54,123 bases of DNA from Natronomonas sp. (GCF_028274965.1 NZ_JAQCNO010000049.1:1-54123); one strand, 5' to 3'. Positions 1-8,509 are shown, counted from the stretch's first letter. A program made the numbers and translations. The notes: generated by a model from the sequence alone, not told the origin.

Positions 1-7
1 TCGGCCG

Positions 8-1369
8 CTACTCGATCCAGACCGTCTTCTTGTTGACGAACTCCTTGATGCCGGCCTCGGAGAGCTCCCGGCCGTAGCCGGACTCGCCGACGCCGCCGAA
101 GGGGACCCGCGGATCGGACTTGACGAGTTGGTTGACGTAGACGCAGCCGGCGTCGATGCGCCGGGCGAGTGCCTCGCCGCGCTCGCGGTCGGTCGTCCAG
201 ACGCTCGCGCCCAGCCCGAACTCGGTGTCGTTTGCGAGTTCGACCGCCTCGGCCTCGTCGGAGACCTCGTACACCGCGGCGACGGGGCCGAACGTCTCCT
301 CGCTGTCGGCCGGACAGCCCGCCGGGATGTCAGTGAGCACGGTCGGCGGGTAAAAGGCGCCCGGGCGGTCGAGCGGCTCGCCGCCGGTCCGGACCGTCGC
401 GCCCGCCTCGACGCTCGCCTCGACCTGCTCGTGGAGCTCCCGCATGAGATCCGGGCGGGCCTGCGGACCGACGTCGGTGTCCTTGTCGGTCGGATCGCCC
501 ACGACGAGAGAGTCGAACCCCTCGGTCAGGCGCTCGAGGAACGGCTCGTACACGTCCGTGTGGACGATGAACCGCTTGGCGGCGATGCAGGACTGACCGC
601 CGTTCTGCGTGCGGGCGCGGACGCCGACGTCGGCGGCGGCCTCGATATCGGCGTCGTCGAGGACGACGAAGGGGTCGCTGCCGCCCAACTCGAGGACGGT
701 CTTTTTGAGGTTCTCACCGGCGCTCGCGGCGACGGCCCGCCCCGCGGGACCGCTTCCGGTCAGCGTTGCGGCCCGGACCCGCTCGTCGGAGACGACGTCG
801 TCGACGAGGTCCGAGGGGATCAAAAGCGACTGGAAGACGCCCTCGGGGTAGCCGGCCTCCCGGAACACCTCCTCGATGGCGAGGGCGCACCCGGGCACGT
901 TCGAGGCGTGCTTGAGCAGCCCGACGTTGCCGGCCGTGAGGTACGGGCCGGCAAACCGAAAGACCTGCCAAAAGGGGAAGTTCCAGGGCATAACCGCCAG
1001 CACCGGCCCCAGCGGCTGGTGTACCGTCTTGACGGTCGTCCCCGGGGGGCTCGGGTGGTGTTCGTCCTCGAGGTACGCGCTCGCGTGCTCGGCGTAGTGC
1101 CGACAGCCCCACGCCGACTTCTCGACCTCGGCGACGGCCTGTCCGATCGGCTTGCCCATCTCGCGGGTCATCGTCTCGGCGTACCGACGCTTGTTCTCCT
1201 CGAGCACGTCGGCGGCCGCGTCCAACAGCGCCTCGCGTTCGCGCATCGGCCGGTCGCGCCAGGCCTCGAAGGCGTCGGCCGCGTCCGCGAGCGCGGCGTC
1301 GACGTCCTCTACGGTGTCTTCGTCGTGCGTCTCGGTTATTTCGCCGGTTGCGGGATTGAGTACGTCCAT
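8..1369 (-). CDS. NAD(P)-dependent aldehyde dehydrogenase, succinate-semialdehyde dehydrogenase-like
   Basis: Oxidises an aldehyde to the acid with NAD(P)+. At 453 residues it has the short form seen in the YneI/Sad-type succinate-semialdehyde dehydrogenases. The catalytic Glu motif LELGGSDPF and the catalytic Cys in NGGQSCIAAKRF are present, as is the fold-typical ETFGPVAAVY segment. I start at the ATG giving MDVLNPATGE, where the family begins. An in-frame GTG 102 bases upstream would add an Arg/Pro-rich leader and overlap the transducer gene's stop. The substrate is an inference. A second ALDH lies at 50736. Confidence 0.9.
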   Translation of the reverse strand: MDVLNPATGEITETHDEDTVEDVDAALADAADAFEAWRDRPMREREALLDAAADVLEENKRRYAETMTREMGKPIGQAVAEVEKSAWGCRHYAEHASAYLEDEHHPSPPGTTVKTVHQPLGPVLAVMPWNFPFWQVFRFAGPYLTAGNVGLLKHASNVPGCALAIEEVFREAGYPEGVFQSLLIPSDLVDDVVSDERVRAATLTGSGPAGRAVAASAGENLKKTVLELGGSDPFVVLDDADIEAAADVGVRARTQNGGQSCIAAKRFIVHTDVYEPFLERLTEGFDSLVVGDPTDKDTDVGPQARPDLMRELHEQVEASVEAGATVRTGGEPLDRPGAFYPPTVLTDIPAGCPADSEETFGPVAAVYEVSDEAEAVELANDTEFGLGASVWTTDRERGEALARRIDAGCVYVNQLVKSDPRVPFGGVGESGYGRELSEAGIKEFVNKKTVWIE

Positions 1370-1467
1370 CCGTGATCGTGTCTCCCGCCCGCTCGCAGTT
1401 ATGTACTCGGGTCGGGCCGCCGCGTCCGAGCCGCCGCGGCCGCGCGCCTCCGGGGGCCGACGCCGGG

Positions 1468-3546
1468 TCACTCCTCGGCGGCGCTGAGCCGATCGACCCG
1501 CTCTGTCAGCTCCTCGATCGCCGTCGCTTGGGCTTCGGTCTCGGCGACGACCTCGTCGGCCCGCGTCGCGACCTCGTCGGCCCTGCCGCGCACGCTCTCG
1601 ACGGTCGCGGTGACCTCCTCGACGGTCGCGGCCTGCTCGTCGGTCGCCTCCGCGACCTCCTGGACCCCGTCCGCGGCGTCCTCGATCCCCTCGGAGACGG
1701 TCTCGAGGGCCGAAAGCGCCTGCTCGATCTCCTCGTCGGTCTCCGCGATCCGCTCGTGTGTGCGCTCGACCTCCCGGACGGTGTCGTCGGTCCGCGCCTG
1801 GATCGTCTCGATCAGCGAGCCGATCTCCTCGGTGTGCTGTCGGGTCTCGTTTGCGAGTGCTTTCACCTCGTCGGCGACGACGGCGAACCCGTCGCCGTCC
1901 GTGTCGACGCGGGCGGCCTCGATGTTGGCGTTTAACGCGAGGATGTTCGTCTGGTCGGCCACCTCCGCGATGATCTCGACGACCTCCCCGATCTCAGCCA
2001 TGTTGTCGTCGAGTTCGGTGACGGCCTCGAGCAGCCGGTCGCTGTTGTCGCGTATGTCGTCGGTCGCCGCCCGGGCGTTCCGCCCCGACCGGACGCTCGT
2101 TTCGACGCTCCCGAGGGCGTCGTCGACCACGCTCGCGACCTCGTCGGCCGACGCGGCGACCTCCTCCATCGTCGCCGAGAACGACTCCATCTCGGTCCCG
2201 ACGTCGCCCAGCGCCTCGTTCTGTCTGTCGACCTGATCGTCGATGCGGTGTGCGGTTTCTGTCACCTGATCGATCGACGCCGACAGCTCCTCGGTCTTGG
2301 TCTCGACGCGACCGACGAGCGCCTCGAAGCTTTCGGCCATGTTGTTCACCGCCTCGGTCACGCCCAACAGCTGGTCGTTGACGACGCCGTGTTCGTCCTC
2401 GTACTCGACGCGGGCGCCGAGATCGCCCGAGCCGATCCGGTCCAGCGTCTCGGTGATCTCCGTGATCAGCCCCGTCATCGCCTGCTGGTGCCGCACCTCC
2501 TCGGAGCGGTCGTCGACGAACTCCAAGACGCCGGCGAGTTCGCCCTCTCCGTCGAAAAAGGGCATCGCGATGAAGTCGATGTGTATCTCCTCGCCGTCGG
2601 TGTTCACCGAGACGCTCCGGTCGCCGTAGACGATCCCGTCGTAGTACGGGAAGTCCTCGTCGCGGCGCTCTACGTCCCAGTGTTCCGTCGCGTCCCGCGG
2701 CGTCTCGGCGACCTTGTCGGCGATCGTCTTGTGTCTGGAGTCGTCGGTGTACGTCGCCGCCGCGATCGTCTCCCGACAGTCCGCCCCGAGGTACTCCCGG
2801 TGGTCCCGGTCGAGGCCGAGCTGCTCGGCGACCGTCGAGTTGTACCCGAGGACCGTGTTCTCGTCGTCGATGAGAAACGCCGAGTACGGGACGGCTTCGA
2901 GGAGCTCCGAGACGGTCGTTTCGGGCGCGTACTCCTCCTCGGCGATCGGTTCGACCGACCCTGCGGCGGCGAACTCGTCGACCCCGATCTGTGCGTCGAC
3001 CGTCGCCGCCCGGACCGTCCCGAGCAGGTCGGACTCGACGGCGTCGGGGTCTTCTCCCTCCCGGATCCGCCCGAAGGCCTCCTCGATGGCCGCCTCGAGA
3101 ACGGGGCGGAACGACGCCACGTACGAGGACGGCGGCACGCCCTCGGCGGCCTGCCCGCGGGCGACCGACGCGACGCGACCGGCCCGGTCGGCGTCCAGCG
3201 GCCGCGTGCGGACCTTCGAGCGGTTCCGGGCCTGTTTCCCGAGCCGTCGACTCGACGCCGACGGCGGATACATCCCTTCGAGTTCGGTCGCGGCCACGTC
3301 GAACTCGGCGTCGTTCCGCTCGGTCCGTCCCTCCCGTTCGCCGTCCACCCCGGCGTTCGAGCGGGCGCGCCGCAGTCGTTCGTCGATCCCACGGTCGCCG
3401 TCGCCGGAACCCACCGTTCCCACGTCCGATCCGGTCGCGTCGGCCGTCGCACCGACCGCGCTCATCAGCCGCGGCATGACGCTGAATGGCATACTCTCGA
3501 CGGTACGTTCGAGCGCGCCGACAAAACGGCCCGTTCGCTTCCGCAT
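1468..3546 (-). CDS. Soluble methyl-accepting chemotaxis transducer (PAS-HAMP-MA)
   Basis: A 692-residue cytoplasmic transducer expected to signal to CheA/CheW; no membrane segment is visible. Residues 1-110 are polar linker. About 115-200 form a helical domain with GVPPSSYVASFRPVL, which resembles the protoglobin-like domain of HemAT-type transducers, but I cannot assign a heme ligand. A PAS-like domain spans about 210-350 and a HAMP-like region 350-405. The MA signalling domain covers about 440-680 with the hairpin tip DQTNILALNANIEAAR at 531-546. The ligand is unknown. A CTTAAC box about 20-28 bases upstream supports the start. The double-CheC phosphatase at 16942 belongs to the same pathway but is 13 kb away. 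Confidence 0.9.
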   Translation of the reverse strand: MRKRTGRFVGALERTVESMPFSVMPRLMSAVGATADATGSDVGTVGSGDGDRGIDERLRRARSNAGVDGEREGRTERNDAEFDVAATELEGMYPPSASSRRLGKQARNRSKVRTRPLDADRAGRVASVARGQAAEGVPPSSYVASFRPVLEAAIEEAFGRIREGEDPDAVESDLLGTVRAATVDAQIGVDEFAAAGSVEPIAEEEYAPETTVSELLEAVPYSAFLIDDENTVLGYNSTVAEQLGLDRDHREYLGADCRETIAAATYTDDSRHKTIADKVAETPRDATEHWDVERRDEDFPYYDGIVYGDRSVSVNTDGEEIHIDFIAMPFFDGEGELAGVLEFVDDRSEEVRHQQAMTGLITEITETLDRIGSGDLGARVEYEDEHGVVNDQLLGVTEAVNNMAESFEALVGRVETKTEELSASIDQVTETAHRIDDQVDRQNEALGDVGTEMESFSATMEEVAASADEVASVVDDALGSVETSVRSGRNARAATDDIRDNSDRLLEAVTELDDNMAEIGEVVEIIAEVADQTNILALNANIEAARVDTDGDGFAVVADEVKALANETRQHTEEIGSLIETIQARTDDTVREVERTHERIAETDEEIEQALSALETVSEGIEDAADGVQEVAEATDEQAATVEEVTATVESVRGRADEVATRADEVVAETEAQATAIEELTERVDRLSAAEE

Positions 3547-3646
3547 GGTGTGTCATCTCGTAGAGTTAAGTACGCGACGCGATTGGAAGGGCGCCGCCCG
3601 CTCGGAGCGTCGGGACGTTGATGTGGGCGGGGAACGCAGCGGCGGT

Positions 3647-4711
3647 ATGGACGAGCCACCACGGTCGTTCCTCGAGGAACTGCTATCGACGTCGACGCCC
3701 TCCGGTTTCGAGACCGCCGGCCAACGCCGGTGGCTCGAGTACGTCGAACCCCACGCCGACGAGACGCGCGTCGACGCCTACGGCAACGCCGTTGCGGTTT
3801 CGGAGGGCGACCCGGACGCGCCGAGCATCGCCGTTGCGGGCCACGGCGACGAGATCGGGCTGATGATCCGCTCGATCACCGACGACGGATTCTTGAAACT
3901 CGCCCGGATCGGCGGGTCCGACCGGACGGTCACGAAGGGCCAACACGTCACGGTCCACGCCGACGACGGCGCGGTCGATGGGGTCGTCGGACAGGTGGCG
4001 ATCCACCTCCGCGACGCCGGCAGCGAGGAGTACGACGACATCGCCGAGCAGTACGTCGACATCGGCGTCGAGGACGACGAGGCCGCCCGCGAACGGGTCT
4101 CCGTCGGCGATCCGGTGACGATCGACACCGGCATCTCGGAGCTGGCCGGCGGCCGGATCGCGGCCCGGGGGATGGACAACCGCGTCGGCATCTGGACCGC
4201 GGCGGAGGCGTTCCGGCGCGCCGCCGAAACCGACCCCGAGGCGACGGTGTACGCGGTCTCGACGGTCCAGGAGGAACTCGGTCTCCGGGGGGCGCGGATG
4301 GTCGGCTTCGAGTTGGACCCCGACGCCGTCGTCGCCGTCGACGTGACCCACGCGACCGACCAGCCCGACTCCCCCGGCGACAAGGCGAGCGACGTCGAGT
4401 TGGGCGCCGGGCCGGTCGTCGGCCGCGGGAGCGCGAACCACCCGGCGGTCGTCGAGGCGGTCCGAACCGTCGGCGCGGACTCGGACGTCGACCTCCAGTT
4501 GTCCGCGGCCGGAAACCGGACCGGGACCGACGCCGACGCCTTCTACACGGCCAGCGGGGGAACGCCCGCGCTCAACCTCGGGATCCCGAACCGCTACATG
4601 CACACGCCGGTCGAGGTGGTCGACCTCGAGGATCTCGAGTCCGCCGTCGAGCTGCTCGCCGCCGTCGTCTCGCGCGCAGGGGAGTTCGCCCCGTTCGGCG
4701 TCGACATCTGA
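3647..4711 (+). CDS. M42 family zinc aminopeptidase (FrvX/TET-like)
   Basis: A cytoplasmic co-catalytic metalloaminopeptidase, often annotated as endoglucanase or deblocking aminopeptidase. All expected metal and catalytic residues are visible in the 354-residue product: His66 in AGHGDEIGLM, bridging Asp177 in GMDNRVG, the Glu209-Glu210 pair in TVQEELGLRG, Asp232 in VAVDVTH, and His319 in NRYMHTPVEV. M42 enzymes usually form tetrahedral dodecamers that trim peptides made by the proteasome; the proteasome link is inference here. I use the ATG giving MDEPPRSFLEELL, since the frame upstream is only the antisense shadow of the transducer gene. Confidence 0.92.
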   Translation: MDEPPRSFLEELLSTSTPSGFETAGQRRWLEYVEPHADETRVDAYGNAVAVSEGDPDAPSIAVAGHGDEIGLMIRSITDDGFLKLARIGGSDRTVTKGQHVTVHADDGAVDGVVGQVAIHLRDAGSEEYDDIAEQYVDIGVEDDEAARERVSVGDPVTIDTGISELAGGRIAARGMDNRVGIWTAAEAFRRAAETDPEATVYAVSTVQEELGLRGARMVGFELDPDAVVAVDVTHATDQPDSPGDKASDVELGAGPVVGRGSANHPAVVEAVRTVGADSDVDLQLSAAGNRTGTDADAFYTASGGTPALNLGIPNRYMHTPVEVVDLEDLESAVELLAAVVSRAGEFAPFGVDI

Positions 4712-4772
4712 GCGGGGTCGGCCCCTCGGCGGCCACCCGCCCCGTTAAGCCCGGTCGGCCCGTCCGTTCGGC

Positions 4773-4892
4773 GTGGACGGACTGCGTCAACAGTGGATCA
4801 TTCACGCCTTTTTCCTCCTGCTCGTCGCTCTCAGCGCGGCGCTGTACTGGGCCGTGACGAACGGGGTCTTGGAGTACCTTCGATCGGGGTGA
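4773..4892 (+). CDS. 39-residue single-span membrane protein
   Basis: A GTG-started frame of 39 codons. The product opens MDGLRQQW, has one hydrophobic stretch at about residues 9-30 (IIHAFFLLLVALSAALYWAV), and ends in VLEYLRSG. The length, polar ends and single helix resemble the other tiny membrane protein at 36528. It follows the M42 gene by 61 bases on the same strand and could be co-transcribed. No function can be assigned. That it is translated is an inference from its clean membrane-protein pattern. Confidence 0.55.
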   Translation: MDGLRQQWIIHAFFLLLVALSAALYWAVTNGVLEYLRSG

Positions 4893-4920
4893 GCGGGCGA
4901 AAACTGGTGCCCTTCGTACC

Positions 4921-4962
4921 CGTTCGTCACAAAAACGAGTGGGTCGGGGCGGATTATGAACC
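4921..4962. repeat. Truncated duplicate of tRNA-Val 3' end plus terminator
   Basis: This stretch repeats the 3' part of the tRNA-Val gene (T-arm, acceptor strand, discriminator) and the following T-rich terminator. The true copy is at 5031-5071. They differ by one substitution and one inserted base over about 42 bases. Duplicated tRNA 3' ends are the usual footprint of tyrosine-recombinase integration, but no integrase is present. Confidence 0.75.
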
Positions 4963-5030
4963 TCGGTCGTTCCGCTACCCCTTCACTCCCTGGTTCAAAT
5001 CCGTCCGACGCTCGCTTCGCTCCTCACGTC

Positions 5031-5071
5031 CGTTCGTCATAAAAACGAGTGGGTCGGGGCGGATTTGAACC
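5031..5071. repeat. Parental copy of the tRNA-Val 3'-end direct repeat
   Basis: This is the intact copy, overlapping the last 23 bases of tRNA-Val and its T5 terminator. It lies 110 bases from the partial copy at 4921. Between the copies, near 4992-5009, is a T-arm-like segment (GGTTCAAATCCGTCCGAC) in the opposite orientation, so the stretch looks rearranged rather than simply duplicated. Confidence 0.75.
5041..5045 (-). terminator. T5 terminator of tRNA-Val
   Basis: On the minus strand the tRNA is followed four bases later by TTTTT. A run of T without need for a hairpin is the usual archaeal termination signal. Confidence 0.6.
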
Positions 5072-5124
5072 GCCGGCGTCCTCCGTGTGAAGGAGGTGTC
5101 ATAACCGACCTAGACCACCGACCC
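5049..5124 (-). tRNA. tRNA-Val (anticodon CAC)
   Basis: The 76-base gene folds as a full cloverleaf. Acceptor strands GGGTCGG and CCGACCC pair with discriminator A. The anticodon stem CCTCC/GGAGG encloses loop TTCACAC, giving anticodon CAC for codon GUG. The T-arm is GGCGGTTCAAATCCGCC. There is no intron, and CCA is not encoded. A TATA-like box at 5151-5159 lies about 28 bases upstream. Its 3' end is duplicated at 4921. Confidence 0.95.
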
Positions 5125-5150
5125 GCGGTCGAAATGTACCGCGGCCCCGG

Positions 5151-5159
5151 ACTTAACGC
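5151..5159 (-). promoter_or_regulatory. TATA-like box of tRNA-Val
   Basis: On the minus strand this reads GCGTTAAGT, 27-35 bases before the tRNA 5' end, the normal archaeal spacing. Confidence 0.5.
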
Positions 5160-5170
5160 TTTTCAAGCGC

Positions 5171-5440
5171 CTACGGATCGGCCCGCTGGCGCCGGTAGTT
5201 CTCGATCCGCTCGCGGACCTCGCCGATCGCCTCGCGCGTCTCGCCCTCCGCGCGCTCCTGTAGCTCTTTGAGATCCTCGCGCACCTCGTCGAAGCGGCCG
5301 GCCTCGGGCTCTTCTTCCTCGCGGGCGATGAGGTCGTCGACGCGCTCCTGCAGGGGGGCCAACTCCTCGGAGATGCCGGCCTTGGCGGTCTCTCCGGCGC
5401 GTTTCATGTGGTGTTTGGCGTCGTTGAAGTGTTCGTTCAT
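5171..5440 (-). CDS. Small coiled-coil protein (haloarchaeal DUF7553-like)
   Basis: An 89-residue acidic, almost wholly helical protein beginning MNEHFNDAKHHMKRAGETAK and rich in Glu, Arg and Leu heptads, which suggests a coiled coil. I recognise the pattern as a conserved haloarchaeal family of unknown function, probably DUF7553, from memory only. A second ATG two codons upstream (5446) is equally possible. The stop is followed by a small hairpin, CGCTT/AAGCG, at 5157-5169, just before the tRNA-Val promoter. Confidence 0.75.
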   Translation of the reverse strand: MNEHFNDAKHHMKRAGETAKAGISEELAPLQERVDDLIAREEEEPEAGRFDEVREDLKELQERAEGETREAIGEVRERIENYRRQRADP

Positions 5441-5592
5441 ATACATCCTGTACTACGCCGAGAGAGGAGAAAACGGTTGTGGCCCCACTGTTCCGCGGCG
5501 GGACCCGGCCGGCTCGCCCCGCGGCGTGTCGGAGCGCCCGCGCCGGGGGCCGAGGCGTCAGGGTTATTGATACCCGCACGGTATAGTGGTAC

Positions 5593-5952
5593 ATGAGCCA
5601 GAGCGTCGAGGCGTCCGGCGATCCGGTACAGGTCACCGAAGACGCCGCCGAACAGGCCATCTCGTTGATCGAAAACGAGGGGTACGACACCGACGAGGCC
5701 GGTCTGCGGCTGTTCGTCCAGCAGGGCGGCTGCGCCGGCCTCTCCTATGGCCTCCGGTTCGACGTCGAACCCGAGGAGGACGACGCGATCACCGAGCACA
5801 ACGGGCTGCGCGTCTTCGTCGACCCCGCGAGCCAGAAGTACATCGACGGTTCGGTCCTCGACTTCGAGGGGGGACTCCAAGGCAAGGGCTTCAGCGTCGA
5901 GAACCCGAACGTCGAAAGCGAGTGCGGTTGCGGCGAGTCCTTCCGGACGTAG
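5593..5952 (+). CDS. A-type iron-sulfur cluster carrier (HesB/IscA/ErpA family)
   Basis: Carries a nascent Fe-S cluster and passes it to apoproteins in the cytoplasm. The 119-residue sequence has the three expected cysteines: one in QQGGCAGLSYGL and two in the C-terminal CGCGESF. The N-terminal VTEDAAEQAISLI and the beta core are family-typical. A short A/T-rich box (TTATTGATAC) ends about 20 bases before the ATG. No suf or isc genes are adjacent, so it stands as a single-gene unit here. Confidence 0.93.
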   Translation: MSQSVEASGDPVQVTEDAAEQAISLIENEGYDTDEAGLRLFVQQGGCAGLSYGLRFDVEPEEDDAITEHNGLRVFVDPASQKYIDGSVLDFEGGLQGKGFSVENPNVESECGCGESFRT

Positions 5953-6004
5953 CGCACCCCTCTCCTGTCTCCCGACTCCCGTCTTCGCCCTCCGGCCCCG
6001 GAAC

Positions 6005-6034
6005 CGAAGGCGAACGCGAACGCGGACGCGAACG
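6005..6034. repeat. Hexanucleotide tandem repeat (CGAACG)x5, imperfect
   Basis: Five consecutive six-base units (CGAAGG, CGAACG, CGAACG, CGGACG, CGAACG) lie in the gap between the Fe-S carrier gene and aroC, about 60 bases before the aroC start. Confidence 0.7.
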
Positions 6035-6092
6035 TGGGTGCCGCGTCGCCGGAGTAGTAAACCTCAACCCGCGGGGCCACGTGAAACGGCCA

Positions 6093-7277
6093 ATGAACGG
6101 AAACCGATTCGGGCGGCTCTTTCAGGTGACGACGTACGGCGAGAGCCACGGCGACGCGATGGGCGTCACCGTCTCGGGCTGTCCCGCCGGCGTCGAACTC
6201 GACGAGGACGTGATCCAGCGCGAACTCGACCGGCGCAAGCCGGGGCAATCGAAGATCACGACGAGCCGCGGTGAACCCGACGAGGTCCGGATCAACTCCG
6301 GGACCCTCGAGGGGTACACGACCGGCACGCCGATCGGGATGGTCATCGAGAACAAGGACGCGAAGTCGGGCAAGTACGAACCGTTCGTCACCGCGCCGCG
6401 GCCCTCCCACGGCGATTTCACCTACTCGGCGAAGTTCGGCACGCGCAACTGGGGCGGCGGCGGCCGCTCGTCGGCCCGCGAGACGGTCAACTGGGTCGCC
6501 GCGGGCGCGGTCGCAAAGCAGGTGCTCGAACAGTCCGAGCACGACGTCCGGATCAAGGCCCACGTCAACCAGATCGGCGACATCGAAGCGCCCGACGTCT
6601 CCTTCGAGGAGATGATCGAGCACAGCGAGACGAACGAGGTCCGCTGTGGGCACCCCGAGACGGCCGAGCGCATGCGCGAGTTGATCGACGAGTACCAGAC
6701 GGCGGGCGACTCGATCGGCGGCTCGATCGCCTTCGAGGTGCGCGGCGTCCCCCGCGGTCTCGGCGCGCCCCGGTTCGATTCGTTCCCCTCGCGGCTCGGA
6801 CAGGCGATGTTCTCGATCCCCGCGACGACCCACGTCGAGTTCGGCCTCGGCGCGGAGGCGCGGACGGTCGCCGGATCAGAGCGAAACGAGGACTGGACCT
6901 TCGACGATGGCGAACACATGGACACGGTCAGCGAACCGGGCGACCCGGTCCCGGTCGGGAACGACCACGGCGGCCTCCAGGGCGGCATCACGACCGGCCA
7001 GCCGATCTGGGGCGAGGCCACGTGGCACGCGCCGACCTCGATCCCGAAGCCCCAAACGACGGCCGACTGGGAGACCGGCGAGCACCGCGAGGAGCAGGTC
7101 ATCGGCCGCCACGATCCGGTCCTTCCGCCGCGGGGCGTCCCGGTCGTTGAGGCCGTGTTGCATCTGGTCGTTCTCGATTTCATGCTGCTCGGCGGGCGGA
7201 TCAACCCCGACAGGCTCGACGACGCCCCCGGCGAGTACGACACCCCCTATCACCCCTCGAGCCCCCGAAACGACTGA
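6093..7277 (+). CDS. aroC: Chorismate synthase
   Basis: Catalyses the last shikimate-pathway step, 5-enolpyruvylshikimate-3-phosphate to chorismate, with reduced FMN. The 394-residue product starts MNGNRFGRLFQVTTYGESHG, the family N-terminal signature. It also contains GMVIENKDAKS, the Arg-rich RGGGRSSARET-like loop (here GGGGRSSARETV), and the C-terminal HDPVLPPRGVPVVEA. The length matches monofunctional enzymes. I chose the ATG at the conserved N-terminus because the frame continues upstream without homology. Other aro genes are not in the window. Confidence 0.96.
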   Translation: MNGNRFGRLFQVTTYGESHGDAMGVTVSGCPAGVELDEDVIQRELDRRKPGQSKITTSRGEPDEVRINSGTLEGYTTGTPIGMVIENKDAKSGKYEPFVTAPRPSHGDFTYSAKFGTRNWGGGGRSSARETVNWVAAGAVAKQVLEQSEHDVRIKAHVNQIGDIEAPDVSFEEMIEHSETNEVRCGHPETAERMRELIDEYQTAGDSIGGSIAFEVRGVPRGLGAPRFDSFPSRLGQAMFSIPATTHVEFGLGAEARTVAGSERNEDWTFDDGEHMDTVSEPGDPVPVGNDHGGLQGGITTGQPIWGEATWHAPTSIPKPQTTADWETGEHREEQVIGRHDPVLPPRGVPVVEAVLHLVVLDFMLLGGRINPDRLDDAPGEYDTPYHPSSPRND

Positions 7278-7393
7278 GCGGCCCGCTCGGACCGCCCGGA
7301 CGCGAGGCGGCGATCCGGCCGCCGAGCGCTAACCGCCGACCCCGACCCCGGCCGTAGGGCGACGGCGTTCGACCCCACCGATCCGTGCGGTCA

Positions 7394-7402
7394 TTTTTAT
7401 AC
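7394..7402 (+). promoter_or_regulatory. TATA box of the CopD-like gene
   Basis: TTTTTATAC lies 25-33 bases before the ATG at 7427, one of the clearest archaeal TATA boxes in the window. It implies a nearly leaderless transcript. Confidence 0.65.
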
Positions 7403-7426
7403 GGCTGCCGGACTACGTTTCGCCCG

Positions 7427-7942
7427 ATGGCTGTTCTGACCGGCGCGTACGCCCTCCACGTGCTGTCGGCGGCTCTGTGGACTGGTGCGACCCTCTACGT
7501 CGTCTACGCCGTCCTCCCCGGCGGGGCCGACGGCCGCCTCTCGGCCGAGGCCTTCGTCGACGGGATCCATCGCCTGTTGATGATCACGCGCTGGACCGGT
7601 CTCGTTCTCCCGGCCACCGGCGCGTACCTGATCTGGGTGCTCTATGCGCCCCTCGAGACTCTGATGACGACCGCCCGCGGGTGGGCCGTCGTCGCGATGT
7701 TCGGCCTCTGGGGGACGATGAACACCCTGATCGAACTCGGGGTGTTCCGGACGCGTCGGTCCGTCGACGACGTCGGGGCGGTTCGGTACATGATCGAGGG
7801 GTTCCCGGCCGACGGACTCCGGGGCGGTCTGACCGCGGCGGATCTCGCCGCCGCCGCCCGCCCGTACCTCCTCGCCGCGGCGGCCTGTGCGGTCCTGTTG
7901 TTGGTCGACGCGGCGCTCTTGGCCGGCGGGATCCCGTCGTGA
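7427..7942 (+). CDS. CopD-like integral membrane protein
   Basis: A 171-residue protein with four likely membrane helices: near 5-30 (YALHVLSAALWTGATLYVVY), 48-70, 80-100 and 145-168. The N-terminal HVLSAALWTGA with its conserved His, and the ITRWTGLVLPATGAYL stretch, resemble the CopD/YoaI copper-resistance membrane family. Whether it handles copper is unproven. The ATG at 7427 is chosen over an in-frame codon at 7385 because it lies the right distance from a strong TATA box. Confidence 0.75.
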   Translation: MAVLTGAYALHVLSAALWTGATLYVVYAVLPGGADGRLSAEAFVDGIHRLLMITRWTGLVLPATGAYLIWVLYAPLETLMTTARGWAVVAMFGLWGTMNTLIELGVFRTRRSVDDVGAVRYMIEGFPADGLRGGLTAADLAAAARPYLLAAAACAVLLLVDAALLAGGIPS

Positions 7943-8014
7943 CCCCGGGTGATCGCGCTCGCGCGTTCGTGTCGCTCCGACGCCGTTAGGTACCGCCGCC
8001 GCCAAGCGACGCGC

Positions 8015-8509
8015 GTGGACGATCACACCCGCGACGACACCGTTGCCCCGCCGATTGCGGACGCTCCGACCGGGTGGCGCGCCGCCCGCGGGCCCTCGAA
8101 CGGGTGGGAACACGGCACGCTGCGCCGCGCCGTGATCCACGGCGTGCGCCTCTATAACGCGGGAGCGTACCACGAATCACACGACTGCTTCGAGGCGGAG
8201 TGGTACAACTACGGGCGCGGCACCACGGAGAGCGCGTTTCTCCACGGTATGGTCCAGGTCGCCGCCGGCGGGTACAAACACGTCGACTTCGAGGACGACG
8301 CCGGCATGCGCTCGCTGTTCGAAACCGCCCTCGAGTACCTCCGGGACGTGCCGAAGGACTACTACGGCGTCGACGTCTCCGACGTGCGGCGGGCGCTCGC
8401 CGACGCGCTTGAGGACCCGACGGCGATCGACGGGTGGGCGATCGGACTCGACGGCGCGCGGCCGGAGGCGACCCCGGCCGACTACCGCTACGCCGAAACG
8501 CTGGAGTAG
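8015..8509 (+). CDS. DUF309 domain protein
   Basis: A 164-residue cytoplasmic protein of unknown function. The signature [20 protein letters not shown] at about residues 45-64 matches the DUF309 HE-containing helix pair, followed by [16 protein letters not shown] start at the GTG giving VDDHTRDDT, with a TTAGGTACC box 23-31 bases upstream. The longer frame from 7949 would overlap that promoter. It follows the CopD-like gene on the same strand by 72 bases but seems to have its own promoter. Confidence 0.83.
   Translation: MDDHTRDDTVAPPIADAPTGWRAARGPSNGWEHGTLRRAVIHGVRLYNAGAYHESHDCFEAEWYNYGRGTTESAFLHGMVQVAAGGYKHVDFEDDAGMRSLFETALEYLRDVPKDYYGVDVSDVRRALADALEDPTAIDGWAIGLDGARPEATPADYRYAETLE

Noticed and set aside
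128-1375. A 415-codon open frame on the plus strand opposite the first aldehyde dehydrogenase.
   Set aside because: Its product is Arg/Gly/Val-rich without known motifs, while the opposite strand encodes a complete ALDH. Long antisense frames are expected at this GC content.
1994-3556. A 520-codon Arg-rich frame on the same strand as the transducer, shifted by one base.
   Set aside because: The composition (RRGR-type runs) is that of a shadow of an acidic haloarchaeal gene; the transducer frame contains the conserved signalling tip.
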